Positions 53,700 through 63,090 are shown, counted from the stretch's first letter. The stretch: 64,000 nt of DNA from Mycobacterium paraseoulense (GCF_010731655.1 NZ_AP022619.1:5208001-5272000); one strand, 5' to 3'. Program-made: numbers and translations. Notes: generated from the letters alone by a model not told the origin.

Positions 53700-53705
53700 T
53701 AGAGT
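53700..53705 (+). promoter_or_regulatory. -10 element (TAGAGT) of the signalling operon
   Basis: TAGAGT matches TANNNT and ends 6 nt before ATG 53712, the start of a 25-codon ORF. A TTGACC is present at 53672-53677, but 22 nt is longer than the usual spacing. Confidence 0.45.
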
Positions 53706-53711
53706 CGTGCG

Positions 53712-53789
53712 ATGGGTCTTGCCCGCGGCAGGGGGTCTGAAGTGAACAGAGTGGCTACCTCTGCGCATCCTCGAATGACCGGGAATTGA
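53712..53789 (+). CDS. 25-codon leaderless upstream ORF coupled to the receiver-PP2C gene
   Basis: ATG 53712 opens MGLARGRGSEVNRVATSAHP, then RMTGN and TGA at 53787-53789. The final A of the stop is the A of the next ATG (TGATG), a classic termination-reinitiation junction. The peptide is basic and shows no homology that I recognise. A promoter hexamer 6 nt upstream would make it leaderless. Whether it is translated or is a regulatory leader is not shown by the sequence. Confidence 0.45.
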   Translation: MGLARGRGSEVNRVATSAHPRMTGN

Positions 53790-54979
53790 TGCCCGTGCGC
53801 GCTCCGATGACACCGGCGGCTTGGCAGTCATTGTCGTTGCTGTTGGTCGAGGACGACCGCGCCGACGCGGTCCTGGTGGAAGACCTGATCGCCGACGCGG
53901 TCGCCGACATCCGGGTGGTGTGGGCGCAGTCCATGGCGCACGCCGAGCGCGAGCTGGCCTCCGCCCGGCCCGACTGTGTGCTGCTGGACCTGCACCTGCC
54001 CGACGCCAACGGCATGGACGCGCTGGACCGCATCGCCAAGCGCGACGCCACCGTCCCGATCGTCGTGCTGACCGGCCTGAACGACGAGTTCTTCGGGGCC
54101 TCCGCGGTCGCGGCCGGCGCCCAGGACTACCTGGTGAAGGGCCGCGTCGAGCCCGAGATGCTGCGGCGCGCGCTGCTGTACGCGATCGAGCGCAAGCGCG
54201 CCGAGCTGATCGCCGCCGATTTGCACGCGACCCGGCTGCGGGCCCGCGAGAACGCGCTACTCGAGCGCGGGTTGCTGCCCTCCCCGCTGCTGCTGGACAA
54301 CCCGGGCGTCGACATCGTCGCCCGGTACCGGCCGAGCCGGGAGGACGCGCTGCTGTGCGGGGACTTCTACGACGTGGTGCAGACGCCCGACCGTGTCGTC
54401 CACGTCCTGATCGGCGACGTCGCCGGGCACGGGCCGCACGAGGCCGCCCTGGGCGCGGCGCTGCGGATCGCCTTTCGCGCGCTCACCTTCGCCGGTGTGC
54501 ACGGGGTGGAACTGATGCGGCAACTCGAGCGGGTGCTGCACTCCGAACGAACGGGCACAGGGGTTTTCGCGACGGTGCTCAGTCTGGAGATCCCGCCCGA
54601 CGGCTCGCGCATCACCGCCATCCGGGCCGGCCATCCCGGGATGCTGTTACAGCGCGACGGTTCCGTGGAATGGGTGGAGCCGCCGGGGGGCCCGGCGCTG
54701 GGCCTGCGCGCCGATGACGACTGGCCGCTACACGAGATGGATCTGCCCGCGGGGCACGGCCTGCTGCTGCTCACCGACGGGCTGTTCGAGGGATATGCGG
54801 GGCAGGGCGCCCGCCGCCTCGGCGAGGAGGGCCTGCTCGAGCTCGCCCGCTCGCACGCGGACCGGCCGGGTCCGGAGTTCGTCGACGCGCTCATCGACGG
54901 GGCCCAGCGCCTCGCTCAGCCCCAAGGCGGGCTGACCGACGACATCGCCGTGCTGCGGGTCGAAAGGACCACCAGGTGA
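53789..54979 (+). CDS. Response regulator with PP2C (RsbU-type) phosphatase output
   Basis: A 396-aa protein. The receiver (about 15-135) has EDD at 21-23, phospho-accepting Asp67 (CVLLDLHLPDANG), TG near 93 and Lys near 118 (YLVKG). A short helical linker follows, then a SpoIIE/RsbU PP2C domain (about 190-395) with all metal Asp motifs: GDFYDVV, IGDVAGHGPHEA, LLLTDGLFEGY and TDDIAVL. Such proteins dephosphorylate anti-anti-sigma factors when the receiver is phosphorylated. Its likely kinase is the next gene (ATG/GTG overlap), and the STAS protein at 42069-42488 is a candidate target; both links are inference. Confidence 0.88.
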   Translation: MPVRAPMTPAAWQSLSLLLVEDDRADAVLVEDLIADAVADIRVVWAQSMAHAERELASARPDCVLLDLHLPDANGMDALDRIAKRDATVPIVVLTGLNDEFFGASAVAAGAQDYLVKGRVEPEMLRRALLYAIERKRAELIAADLHATRLRARENALLERGLLPSPLLLDNPGVDIVARYRPSREDALLCGDFYDVVQTPDRVVHVLIGDVAGHGPHEAALGAALRIAFRALTFAGVHGVELMRQLERVLHSERTGTGVFATVLSLEIPPDGSRITAIRAGHPGMLLQRDGSVEWVEPPGGPALGLRADDDWPLHEMDLPAGHGLLLLTDGLFEGYAGQGARRLGEEGLLELARSHADRPGPEFVDALIDGAQRLAQPQGGLTDDIAVLRVERTTR

Positions 54980-56592
54980 CCCCCAGGTTGCGCCGCCTGC
55001 GGCTGTCGCAGCTCACCGTGCGCGGATGGCAGGCCCTCATCCTGGTCAGCATGGGCGTGATGGTGCTGGCCGGCGCGTTGATCGGCGCGGCACTGCTGAA
55101 CCGCACGGACGAGATGACGCACCAGCTCGTCGACAACATCCAGCCGGCGCGCGTGGCGGCCTTCCAGTTGCAGGCCGCGTTGCGCGACCAGGAGACCGGA
55201 ATCCGCGGCTACCTGATCGCCGGGGACCGGCAATTCCTCACGCCGTACTACGACGGGCAGCACGCCGAACAGGTGGCGGCGGAAGAGATCCGGCGCCGCC
55301 TGGGCCAGCGCCCGGACCTCATCGTCGACCTGGTGGCGATCGAGGACGCCGCGGCCAACTGGCGGGCGAGCTACGCCGAACCGGTCATCGCCACGGTGAT
55401 GCCCACCGGCAAGAACGTCACAAGCAAGCCGTCGGCGGAGCGCGGAAAGAACGAATTCGACCATCTGCGAACGCTTTTCGATCGGCAGAACGCGAACCTG
55501 TCCGCGGCCCGGGTGACCGCCGCCTACGAACTCAAACACACCGACGCCTGGCGCAACCGGGTGCTCGGCGCCATGGTGTTGCTGTTCTTCGTCACCGCCG
55601 GGCTGCTGGGCTTCCTGGTCCGGGACACGGTCGCCCGTCCGCTCGCGGCGCTGGCCGCGGCGTGCAGGCGGATCACCCAGGGCAGCTTCGATGAGAGCAT
55701 CACACCGCCGAGGCGGCCCAAGGACGTTCGCGACATGGCGATCGACGTGGAGAACATGCGCAAACGGATGGTCGAGGAGCTCGAGGTGTCGCGTTCGGCC
55801 CAGGCGCAACTGGACGAGCAGGCGGCCGAATTGCGCCGGTCCAACGCCGAACTCGAGCAGTTCGCCTACGTCGCGTCGCACGACCTGCAGGAGCCGCTGC
55901 GCAAGGTCGCCTCGTTCTGTCAGCTGCTGGAGCGTCGCTACGGCGACAAGCTCGACGAGCGCGGCATCGAATACATCGGGTTCGCGGTCGACGGGGCCAA
56001 GCGGATGCAGGCGCTGATCAACGACCTGCTCACCTTCTCGCGCGTCGGCCGGCTGGGCACCACGGAAACCGATGTGAACGTCGACGCGACGCTGGATTCG
56101 GCCCTGGCCAACCTGGCCCTCGCGGTCGAGGAGTCCGAGGCCGAGATCGTGCGACCCGACGCCCTGCCGCGTATCAAGGGCGATCCGATGCTGCTGACGA
56201 TGCTGTGGCAGAACCTCATCGGCAACGCGGTGAAGTTCCGGCACAAGGATCGCCGGCCTCGCGTCGTCATCGAGTGTGTGCCGGGCGCCGGCAACCACGA
56301 CGGCGAATGGGTGATCACCGTGTCGGACAACGGCATCGGCATCCCGGCGGAATTCGCCGACAAGGTCTTCGTCATCTTCCAGCGCCTGCACGGCCGCGAG
56401 GTGTACGCCGGGACCGGCGTCGGCCTCGCGCTGGTCAAGAAGATCGTCGAGCACCATGGCGGCACCATTCGGATCGACACGCCCCGCACCGAGGGAACGC
56501 GGTTCGAGTTCACCCTGCCCATGGCCGGGCCCGAGCCCGACCCGGACGCGGACGCGTCACGCCCAGCCGCTTTGGAAGGAGCGCATGAATGA
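54976..56592 (+). CDS. CHASE3-domain sensor histidine kinase
   Basis: A 538-aa membrane kinase. The first helix is at about 18-40, the extracytoplasmic CHASE3 region at 45-195 (LRDQETGIRGYLIAGD is typical) and the second helix at about 200-220. HAMP follows, then a HisKA with SHDLQEPLRKV (phospho-His302) and an HATPase domain with QNLIGNAVKF (N box), SDNGIGIP (G1) and GTGVGLALVKKIVEHHGG (G2). The H-box type resembles kinases of cyanobacterial phytochrome-like systems that pair with Rcp1-type receivers, and an Rcp1-like gene follows. GTG 54976 overlaps the previous stop. Confidence 0.9.
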   Translation: MTPRLRRLRLSQLTVRGWQALILVSMGVMVLAGALIGAALLNRTDEMTHQLVDNIQPARVAAFQLQAALRDQETGIRGYLIAGDRQFLTPYYDGQHAEQVAAEEIRRRLGQRPDLIVDLVAIEDAAANWRASYAEPVIATVMPTGKNVTSKPSAERGKNEFDHLRTLFDRQNANLSAARVTAAYELKHTDAWRNRVLGAMVLLFFVTAGLLGFLVRDTVARPLAALAAACRRITQGSFDESITPPRRPKDVRDMAIDVENMRKRMVEELEVSRSAQAQLDEQAAELRRSNAELEQFAYVASHDLQEPLRKVASFCQLLERRYGDKLDERGIEYIGFAVDGAKRMQALINDLLTFSRVGRLGTTETDVNVDATLDSALANLALAVEESEAEIVRPDALPRIKGDPMLLTMLWQNLIGNAVKFRHKDRRPRVVIECVPGAGNHDGEWVITVSDNGIGIPAEFADKVFVIFQRLHGREVYAGTGVGLALVKKIVEHHGGTIRIDTPRTEGTRFEFTLPMAGPEPDPDADASRPAALEGAHE

Positions 56593-57029
56593 CATCGGCC
56601 GGTAGAGCCATCGACATCCTGCTCGTCGAAGACGACCCGGGAGACGAGCTCATCACGCGAGAAGCCTTCGAGCACAACAAACTCCAGAACCGGCTGCACG
56701 TGGCGCACGACGGCGAGGAGGGTCTCGACTACCTCTACCGGCGCGGCCAGTTCACCGACGCGCCGCGGCCCGACCTCATCCTGTTGGACCTCAACCTGCC
56801 CAAGTACGACGGCCGCCAGCTGCTGGAGAAGATCAAGTCCGACCCGGACCTGGCCCGCATCCCGGTGGTCGTGCTGACCACCTCCTCGGCGGAGGAGGAC
56901 ATCCTGCGCAGCTACAAGCTGCACGCCAACGCCTACGTGACCAAACCCGTTGACCTGGACCAGTTCATGAAGGCGGTCCGGCAGATCGACGAGTTCTTCG
57001 TCCAGGTGGTGCGCCTGCCCAGCCTGTGA
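56589..57029 (+). CDS. Single-domain response regulator, Rcp1-like
   Basis: A 146-aa stand-alone receiver: LLVEDDPGDE (acidic pair at 15-16), phospho-Asp67 in LILLDLNLPKYDG, TTSSAEEDI with the switch Thr and VTKPVD with Lys119. It has the C-terminal extension DQFMKAVRQIDEFFVQVVRLP characteristic of Rcp1-type receivers, which dimerise and act as phosphate relays. ATG 56589 overlaps the kinase stop (ATGA). The three genes form one phosphorelay operon. Confidence 0.9.
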   Translation: MTSAGRAIDILLVEDDPGDELITREAFEHNKLQNRLHVAHDGEEGLDYLYRRGQFTDAPRPDLILLDLNLPKYDGRQLLEKIKSDPDLARIPVVVLTTSSAEEDILRSYKLHANAYVTKPVDLDQFMKAVRQIDEFFVQVVRLPSL

Positions 57030-57039
57030 CGGTGTCCGC

Positions 57040-58236
57040 CTAGCCCGCCGTCTGCGGCGCGCTCAGGAACTCGTCGTTGTGCTGCCCGGGCGCCGGCGGG
57101 GGATCGGTGGTCACCGCGTCGAAGCTCGAGTAGCGCGCGGGCATGCGCACCACGGTGATCGGGTCCTCGCCGCCAACCCGCAGGGCCAGCTCGTTCTCCG
57201 CGAACAGCGGGGTGTCCACCACCTGCTTCCAGGTGTAGGCCAGGCAGGCCATCAGGCCGCCTTCTTGAAGCAGCTCAACCCATTCGGCCGCGGTCTTGGT
57301 CGCCAGCGCCGACTCGAGCTCCTCGGTCAGCTCGGGGTAATTCATTGCGCGCGAACGCTGGTCGATGAATCGCTCGTCGGTCAGCAGGTCCGGCCGGCCG
57401 ATGATCCGGCACAGCTTGGCCCAGTGCTTGGGCACGTACGCGCTGATCACCAGGTACCCGTCGGCGGCCCGGAACGCGTCCGACGGTTGGGTCGCGAAGC
57501 CGACACCCTTGCGCTTCTTGGGTTTCGGCTCGGAGTCCGGCTTCGGCTTGGCCGCCTCCGTCGGCTTGTTCAGGTGGATGGTGAGCTGGCCGGCCTGCAG
57601 GTTGACCGCGACGTCGTACATGGCGACCCGCACCACGTCGGCCACGCCGTGGCGCTCGCGGTTGAGCAGGGCGGCCAGCACCGCCTGGGCCAGCACGTGC
57701 CCGCTCGCGGCGTCCACCAGCTGGAAGGGGATGATCTGCGGCTTGCCGGTCGGCGTCGGCATCCCGGTGGTCATGCCCGACTCGGCCGCGACCATCAGGT
57801 CGACGCCGGGCCGGCTGCCGTGCGGGCCGTTGCCGCCGTAGGCCGACAGCCGCGCGTAGATCAGCCTGGGGTTGCGGGCGCGCAGGTCGTCGGGGCCCAG
57901 ACCCATGCGTTCCATCACGCCGGGGCGAAACCCCTCCAGCACGACGTCGGCGGTGTCGACCAGCCGCAGGATCTGCTGCTTGGCGGCGTCGTCGGTGAGG
58001 TCGACCGCCACCGATTTCTTGCCCCGGTTGTGCGGCAGGAACAGCGTGGGCAGCGGCGGGCGCCCGGGCAGCACCGCGGTGATCTGCCGGGCCGCCTCGC
58101 CGTGGGGCGCCTCGACCTTGATCACCTCGGCACCGAGGTCGGCCAGCACCTGCCCGGCCAGCGGCCCGGCGATGTTCTGGGTGAAATCGAGTACCCGGAA
58201 TCCGTCCAGGGGCTTGGCCGGGGTGCTGTTTGCCAT
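57040..58236 (-). CDS. CaiB/BaiF (family III) CoA-transferase, Rv3272 homologue
   Basis: A 398-aa enzyme of the formyl-CoA transferase/L-carnitine CoA-transferase family. The N-terminal motif is GFRVLDFTQNIAGPLAGQVL, then LGAEVIKVEAPHGEAAR, NRGKKSVAVDL and RPGVDLMVAAESGM, whose Asp is the family's catalytic residue (near 155). The Lys-rich linker PKPDSEPKPKKRKG is unusual and low in complexity. It moves CoA between carboxylic acids; the substrate is unknown. ATG 58236 is chosen over the longer frame. It is convergent with the signalling operon, 10 bp apart. Confidence 0.88.
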   Translation of the reverse strand: MANSTPAKPLDGFRVLDFTQNIAGPLAGQVLADLGAEVIKVEAPHGEAARQITAVLPGRPPLPTLFLPHNRGKKSVAVDLTDDAAKQQILRLVDTADVVLEGFRPGVMERMGLGPDDLRARNPRLIYARLSAYGGNGPHGSRPGVDLMVAAESGMTTGMPTPTGKPQIIPFQLVDAASGHVLAQAVLAALLNRERHGVADVVRVAMYDVAVNLQAGQLTIHLNKPTEAAKPKPDSEPKPKKRKGVGFATQPSDAFRAADGYLVISAYVPKHWAKLCRIIGRPDLLTDERFIDQRSRAMNYPELTEELESALATKTAAEWVELLQEGGLMACLAYTWKQVVDTPLFAENELALRVGGEDPITVVRMPARYSSFDAVTTDPPPAPGQHNDEFLSAPQTAG

Positions 58237-58249
58237 GGGTGGCCTTCCG

Positions 58250-59191
58250 TCAACGGGCAGCGCGCTCGGCCCTGGGCAAAATGGCCGTGCAGTAGTAGTT
58301 CTCGGCGAACGGCGCACCGGGGTCGGTGCGCTGCAAAGGTAACCCGTTGTCGGCCAACAGCCGATTCAGGGGGGTTCGAACCGCGCGCCAGCCGCGCCGC
58401 TGCAGGTAGGCCGCCGCGTCGTTGCGCTCGCCGGGGAAGCCCAGGTCGCCCAGCGCGATGTCCAGGCCGTTGTCCCGCCACTTCTGGCTGGCGGCGTTCA
58501 GGGCGTCCCCACTGGTCCCGGAGTTGACGAAGACCTCGGCCACCAGCCGGCTGCCGTCGGCGCTGAGCGCGGTGATGTCGTCGAGCAGCCGGTCCTGCGC
58601 CTCGGGCGGCAGGAAGCCGAGCAGTCCCTCGGCGGCCCAGGCGGCGGGCCGCCCGGTGTCGAACCCGGCCCTGCGCAGCGCCGACGGCCAGTCGTGGCGC
58701 AGGTCGATCGGGACGGCCCGGACCTCGGCGGTGGGCTCGGCGCCGAGCGCGGCGATGGTGGCGTTCTTGAATTCGATGACCTGCGGCTGGTCGATCTCGA
58801 AGACGGTGGTGCCCGCCGCCCACGGCAGCCGGTAGGCGCGCGCGTCCAGGCCGGAGGCCAGGATGACGACCTGGCGGATGGCCGGGTCTTGTTGGGCGCC
58901 GGCCTCGGCGAAGAACGCGTCGATGTAGCGCGTGCGGGCGGCCAGCATGTCGGTCATGCGCTGCATGCCCCACGGGGCGCCCGGCTCGTCGACGGCGGCG
59001 GAGCTCAATTCACCGGCGGCCCACCGGGTCATGAAGTCGACGCCGACGGCGCGCACCAGTGGCTCGGCGAACGGGTCGTCGATGAGCCCGTCGCGGGTGG
59101 CCCGGGCCCGTCCGGCGGCCACCATGGTCGCGGTGGCCCCCACACTGGTGGCCAGGTCCCAGGTGTCGTCCTCGGTACGCGTCATCGGCAC
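58250..59191 (-). CDS. SAM-dependent methyltransferase of the mycobacterial LCMT-like family
   Basis: A 313-aa protein of the large mycobacterial paralogue family (pattern [35 protein letters not shown]). The SAM motif is [17 protein letters not shown] near residue 108, followed by [11 protein letters not shown] and [17 protein letters not shown]. The substrate is unknown. GTG 59191 or ATG 59185 starts it. It is 14 bp upstream of the CoA-transferase gene and divergent from the FadD-type ligase, sharing an operator-like palindrome. Confidence 0.87.
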   Translation of the reverse strand: MPMTRTEDDTWDLATSVGATATMVAAGRARATRDGLIDDPFAEPLVRAVGVDFMTRWAAGELSSAAVDEPGAPWGMQRMTDMLAARTRYIDAFFAEAGAQQDPAIRQVVILASGLDARAYRLPWAAGTTVFEIDQPQVIEFKNATIAALGAEPTAEVRAVPIDLRHDWPSALRRAGFDTGRPAAWAAEGLLGFLPPEAQDRLLDDITALSADGSRLVAEVFVNSGTSGDALNAASQKWRDNGLDIALGDLGFPGERNDAAAYLQRRGWRAVRTPLNRLLADNGLPLQRTDPGAPFAENYYCTAILPRAERAAR

Positions 59192-59207
59192 CGCCCCTTC
59201 CGTCTAG

Positions 59208-59226
59208 TCGTTAGCCAGAATAACGA
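59208..59226. promoter_or_regulatory. Operator-like inverted repeat TCGTTA-N7-TAACGA
   Basis: A perfect 6-bp inverted repeat with a 7-bp spacer is located between the divergent methyltransferase and FadD-type ligase, 17 bp from the methyltransferase start. It has the size of a TetR-family operator; no matching regulator gene is adjacent. Confidence 0.45.
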
Positions 59227-59300
59227 TGGTGACCAAAGGCCCCACCCGGTAGTGGCGTTGCGCCCTTACCCCGGACCGGGCCGGGCGGCAGCATCGACGT

Positions 59301-60956
59301 GTGCAAATCGTCCGGCGCGCGGGTCTGGAAGCCCGGTCGCTGCTTCTTTATGCCCGGTCCGGGGGCCTGCGGTGGATCGCGCCCGGACAAATCCCCTCGG
59401 TGCTGCGCGCCCTGGAGCGCTTCGGCCTGCTCGGGGCGGCGACGGCCATCGCGGCCGGGCGAGACCGCGACGGGCTGGCGCTGATCGACGAGCGGGGCCC
59501 CCTGACGTTCGGCGAGCTGGACGAGCGCACCAACGCGTTGGCCAACGAGTGGCGGCGGCGCGGCCTCGGACCGGGGGCCGGCGTGGCGATCCTGGTGGGC
59601 AACCACCGGGGCTTCCTGGAAGCCGTGTACGCCGCCGCCAAGTGCGGCGCCGGTGTCCTGCTGCTCAACACCGGGTTCGGCGCCGCGCAGCTGGCCGAGA
59701 TGCTGTCCCGTGAACGCGCCGACCTGCTGGTGTACGACGAGGAGTACGACGCCGTCGTCGCCGACGTCCGGCCGAGGCTGGGCCGGATCCGGGCCTGGAC
59801 CCAGACCCCCGCCCCCGACAGCCTCGACGCGCTGATCGAACGCGGTGACCCCGGTCCGCCGCCCCCGTCGGGTGGGCGGCCCAAGATCGTCATCGCGACC
59901 AGCGGTACCACGGGTACGCCGAACGGCGCCGCGCGTTCCGAACCCAGTTCGCTGATACCGGTCGGCGGATTGCTCGGCAAGGCACCGTTCCGCGGCCGGG
60001 AGGTCACCGAATGCTGTGTGCCGCTGTTCCATTCGATGGGGTTCAGCCACGCGATGTACGCGATGGTGCTGGGCTCGACCCTGGTGCTGCGCCGCCAGTT
60101 CGACGCCCGCCAAGCGCTGGCCGGCGTGGCCGCGCATCGGGCCAGCGCCATGATCGTCGTGCCGATCATGTTGCGGCGCATCCTCGATCTGGGGCCGGCG
60201 GCCCTGGCCGAGCACGACCTGTCCTCGTTGCGCATCGTGTTCGTCGGCGGCTCGCAGCTCGGTGCCGCGCTGGCCACCCGGGCGCTCGAGGCGCTCGGTC
60301 CCGTGGTCTACAACATGTACGGGTCCACCGAGGTGGCCTATGCCACCATCGCCACGCCCGCCGACCTGGCCGCCGCGCCCGGATGCGTGGGTGCGGTGGT
60401 GCCCGGATCGGTCGTCAAGATCCTCGGCGACGACGGCCATGAGGTTGCGCCGGGGACGCCGGGCCGGATCTTCGTCGGTAACGTGCTGGCCTTCGAGGGC
60501 TACACCGGCGGCGGCACCAAGGAGTCGATCGGGGGTCTGATGTCGACCGGCGACATCGGCCATTTCGATTCCGAGGGAAGGCTTTTCATCGACGGCCGCG
60601 ACGACGAGATGATCGTCTCCGGCGGGGAGAACGTGTACCCCGGCGAGGTCGAAGACGCGCTCGCGCATCATCCCGACGTCGTCGAGGCCGCAGTCCTCGG
60701 CGTGGACGACGAGCAGTTCGGCCAACGGTTGCGCGCGTACGTGGTGGTCCGGCCGGGCGCGGCGCTGACCGAGGACGACGTCAAGGAGTACGTGCGGAAC
60801 CGGTTGGCCCGCTTCAAGGTTCCCCGCGACGTCCTGTTCGTCGACGCACTGCCCCGCAACGCGGGCGGCAAGGTGCTCAAGCGGGTGCTGGCCGCGGGCG
60901 GATCAGTCCAGGCGGTAGCGGATCAGCCGGGAGCTGTTGGCCACCACGGCAACTGA
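59301..60956 (+). CDS. Acyl-CoA synthetase/ligase (FadD type)
   Basis: A 551-aa adenylating enzyme. The P-loop motif is TSGTTGTPNGAARSE near 197 (the usual GxPKGV Lys is Asn), with VPLFHSMGFSHAM, NMYGSTEVAYATIA (motif II), STGDIGHFD near 414, and SGGENVYPGEVEDAL plus the catalytic C-terminal Lys in GGKVLKRVL near 532. It activates a carboxylic acid to acyl-AMP and then to CoA thioester. The last 17 residues extend beyond the normal C-terminus and overlap the end of ctpC by 54 bp. GTG 59301 is the start; RBS is weak. The substrate cannot be read from sequence. Confidence 0.87.
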   Translation: MQIVRRAGLEARSLLLYARSGGLRWIAPGQIPSVLRALERFGLLGAATAIAAGRDRDGLALIDERGPLTFGELDERTNALANEWRRRGLGPGAGVAILVGNHRGFLEAVYAAAKCGAGVLLLNTGFGAAQLAEMLSRERADLLVYDEEYDAVVADVRPRLGRIRAWTQTPAPDSLDALIERGDPGPPPPSGGRPKIVIATSGTTGTPNGAARSEPSSLIPVGGLLGKAPFRGREVTECCVPLFHSMGFSHAMYAMVLGSTLVLRRQFDARQALAGVAAHRASAMIVVPIMLRRILDLGPAALAEHDLSSLRIVFVGGSQLGAALATRALEALGPVVYNMYGSTEVAYATIATPADLAAAPGCVGAVVPGSVVKILGDDGHEVAPGTPGRIFVGNVLAFEGYTGGGTKESIGGLMSTGDIGHFDSEGRLFIDGRDDEMIVSGGENVYPGEVEDALAHHPDVVEAAVLGVDDEQFGQRLRAYVVVRPGAALTEDDVKEYVRNRLARFKVPRDVLFVDALPRNAGGKVLKRVLAAGGSVQAVADQPGAVGHHGN

Positions 60957-63080
60957 CGACGCGTTGTGCAGGATGGCGGCCAGCACGGGGGACAGCGCCC
61001 CGCCGGCGCCGATGATCAGCCCGGCGGCGTTGACCGCGATGGACATGCCGTAGTTCTCCCGGATGACGTCGACGGCCCGGGCGCCCAGGTCCCGCACGTC
61101 GAGCAGGCGGTGCAGGTCGTCGTTGGCCAGCGCCACGTCGGCGGTCTCGACGGCGACGTCGGTCCCGGCCAGGCCCATGGCGATCCCGATGTCGGCGGCG
61201 GCCAGGGCCGGCGCGTCGTTGATGCCGTCGCCGACCATGCCGACCACGTAGCCGTCGTTCTGCAGCCCGCGCACCACCTCGAGCTTGTCCTCGGGCATCA
61301 CCTCGGCGCGCCACTCGTCGATCCCCAGCTCCTCGGCGACCACCTCGGCGATGTCGGGGTGGTCGCCGGTGAGCATGACGATCCGGCGGATGCCGTTGTC
61401 GCGCAACTCCTTCAGTACCTCGACCGCCTCGGGCCGCACCTCGTCGCGCAGGCTGATCAGCCCCACCAGCTTGCCGTCGACCGCGAGCAACAGCGGGGTC
61501 TCGGCCTGGCGCCGCAGCCTGCCCACCCACTCCGACGCCTTCTTCGACACCCGCACCTTTTCGGCGCGCAGCAGCCCGGGACTGCCGAGGAGCAGGGTGC
61601 GGCCGTCGGCCCAGGTCCGCATGCCCAGGCCCACCAGCACCTCGCACTCCTCGTGCGGCGGGATGGTGATGTGGCGCTCCTCGGTCGAGCGGATCACCGC
61701 CTCGGCCAGCGGGTGCCGCGAGTGGATCTCCGAGCTCGCCGCGTACGCCAGCACCTGCTCGGGCTCCCAGTCCTTGTGCAGGGCAATGATATTGGTGACC
61801 ACCGGGCGGCCGACGGTCAGCGTCCCGGTCTTGTCGAACACGATCGCGTCCACCCTGCCGGCCTGTTCGAGGTGGGAGCCGCCCTTGATCAGGATGCCGC
61901 GGCGGGCGCCGTTGCCGATCGCGGCGCTGATCGCGGTCGGGGTGGACAGGCCCACCGCGCAGGGGCAGGCGATCAGCAGCATGGTCATCGCGCGGCGCAC
62001 GTCGCCGGTGACCGCCAGGGTCAGGGCCGAGACGACGAACGAGGTGGGAACGAAACGGCGGGAGAAGTTCTCGCCGACGGTCTGGATGGGCGCCCGGTCG
62101 TGTTGGGCCTCCTCGACCCGGCTGATGATGCGCCCGATCGCGGTCTGGTTCCCGACGGCCTGCGCGCGTACCACCAGCCGTCCGCGCACCACGACGGACC
62201 CGGCGTGTACGTGCGCGCCGACCACCACGCTGACCGGCAGGTTCTCGCCGGTGATCGCGGACTGGTTGACGATCGCCTCGCCGTCGACCACCTCGCCGTC
62301 CACCGGGATCGCGACGTGGTCGTGAATGACCACCTCGTCGCCGATCTGCACGCCGTCGATGGGCACCTGGACTTCCGTCCCGTCGGTCAGCCGGATCCAC
62401 GCCGTGTCCTGGCTGCCGCGCAGCAGTTCGGAGATGGCGCGCCGGGTCCGGCGCAGCGTGAGGTCTTGCAGGTACTCGCCGATGTTGAGCAGCCAGAGCA
62501 CGGTGAGCGCCACCACGTTCTCGCGCAGCACCAGGCTCGCCACGGTCGCGGCCGACACCAGGGCATCGGTGCCGGCCCGGCCGGAGCGCAATGAGCGCAG
62601 CGCGCCGCGCAGGAACGGGTAGCCGGTGAAGACGGTGACGCCGGTGGCCAGCGCCCGGCCGTTCGGGCCGAGCAGCGGCGGCCGGGCGAACACGTAGCGG
62701 CGCACGCCGAGCAGGGCCAGCGCCGCACCGCCGACGACCATCCGCAACACGTCGGTGTTGCGGATCTCCGACGAATGCGGCGCCCGCGCCGGGATCAGCT
62801 CGGCGGCGACGTGCGCGGCCGACCCGATCGCCGCCAGCACCGCGGAGCGGTCGCAGCGCCGCGGCGAATACCAGACGACGACGGATCCGGTGCGCGGGTA
62901 GGCGTGCACCACGCGCACGCCGTCGCACGTGGCGACGGCCTCCTCGACCGCCACCGCGCGCCGCGAGTTGCACCGGACCCATTCGACGGACACCCGCATG
63001 CGCCCCGCCGCGTCCGAAACGATCTGCAGCGCGGGGTCTTCCGTGGTGATGTCGGGGAGCGCGACCGTACCGGGGGACAT
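60903..63080 (-). CDS. ctpC: P1B-type Mn2+/Zn2+ ATPase CtpC
   Basis: A 725-aa metal ATPase with an N-terminal heavy-metal-like domain lacking a CxxC pair (RVVHAYPRTGSVVVWY), the membrane CPC motif at 372-374 (ACPCAVGL), TGENLPV actuator loop, DKTGTLTVG with Asp416, SRHPLAEAV with the SxHP motif, and GDGINDAPALAAAD. All catalytic residues are present. CtpC of M. tuberculosis (Rv3270) exports Zn2+/Mn2+ and is needed for zinc resistance, with PacL1 as chaperone encoded next to it. pacL1 lies 10 bp upstream here as well. Confidence 0.94.
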   Translation of the reverse strand: MSPGTVALPDITTEDPALQIVSDAAGRMRVSVEWVRCNSRRAVAVEEAVATCDGVRVVHAYPRTGSVVVWYSPRRCDRSAVLAAIGSAAHVAAELIPARAPHSSEIRNTDVLRMVVGGAALALLGVRRYVFARPPLLGPNGRALATGVTVFTGYPFLRGALRSLRSGRAGTDALVSAATVASLVLRENVVALTVLWLLNIGEYLQDLTLRRTRRAISELLRGSQDTAWIRLTDGTEVQVPIDGVQIGDEVVIHDHVAIPVDGEVVDGEAIVNQSAITGENLPVSVVVGAHVHAGSVVVRGRLVVRAQAVGNQTAIGRIISRVEEAQHDRAPIQTVGENFSRRFVPTSFVVSALTLAVTGDVRRAMTMLLIACPCAVGLSTPTAISAAIGNGARRGILIKGGSHLEQAGRVDAIVFDKTGTLTVGRPVVTNIIALHKDWEPEQVLAYAASSEIHSRHPLAEAVIRSTEERHITIPPHEECEVLVGLGMRTWADGRTLLLGSPGLLRAEKVRVSKKASEWVGRLRRQAETPLLLAVDGKLVGLISLRDEVRPEAVEVLKELRDNGIRRIVMLTGDHPDIAEVVAEELGIDEWRAEVMPEDKLEVVRGLQNDGYVVGMVGDGINDAPALAAADIGIAMGLAGTDVAVETADVALANDDLHRLLDVRDLGARAVDVIRENYGMSIAVNAAGLIIGAGGALSPVLAAILHNASSVAVVANSSRLIRYRLD

Positions 63081-63090
63081 GCCCGCCCGA

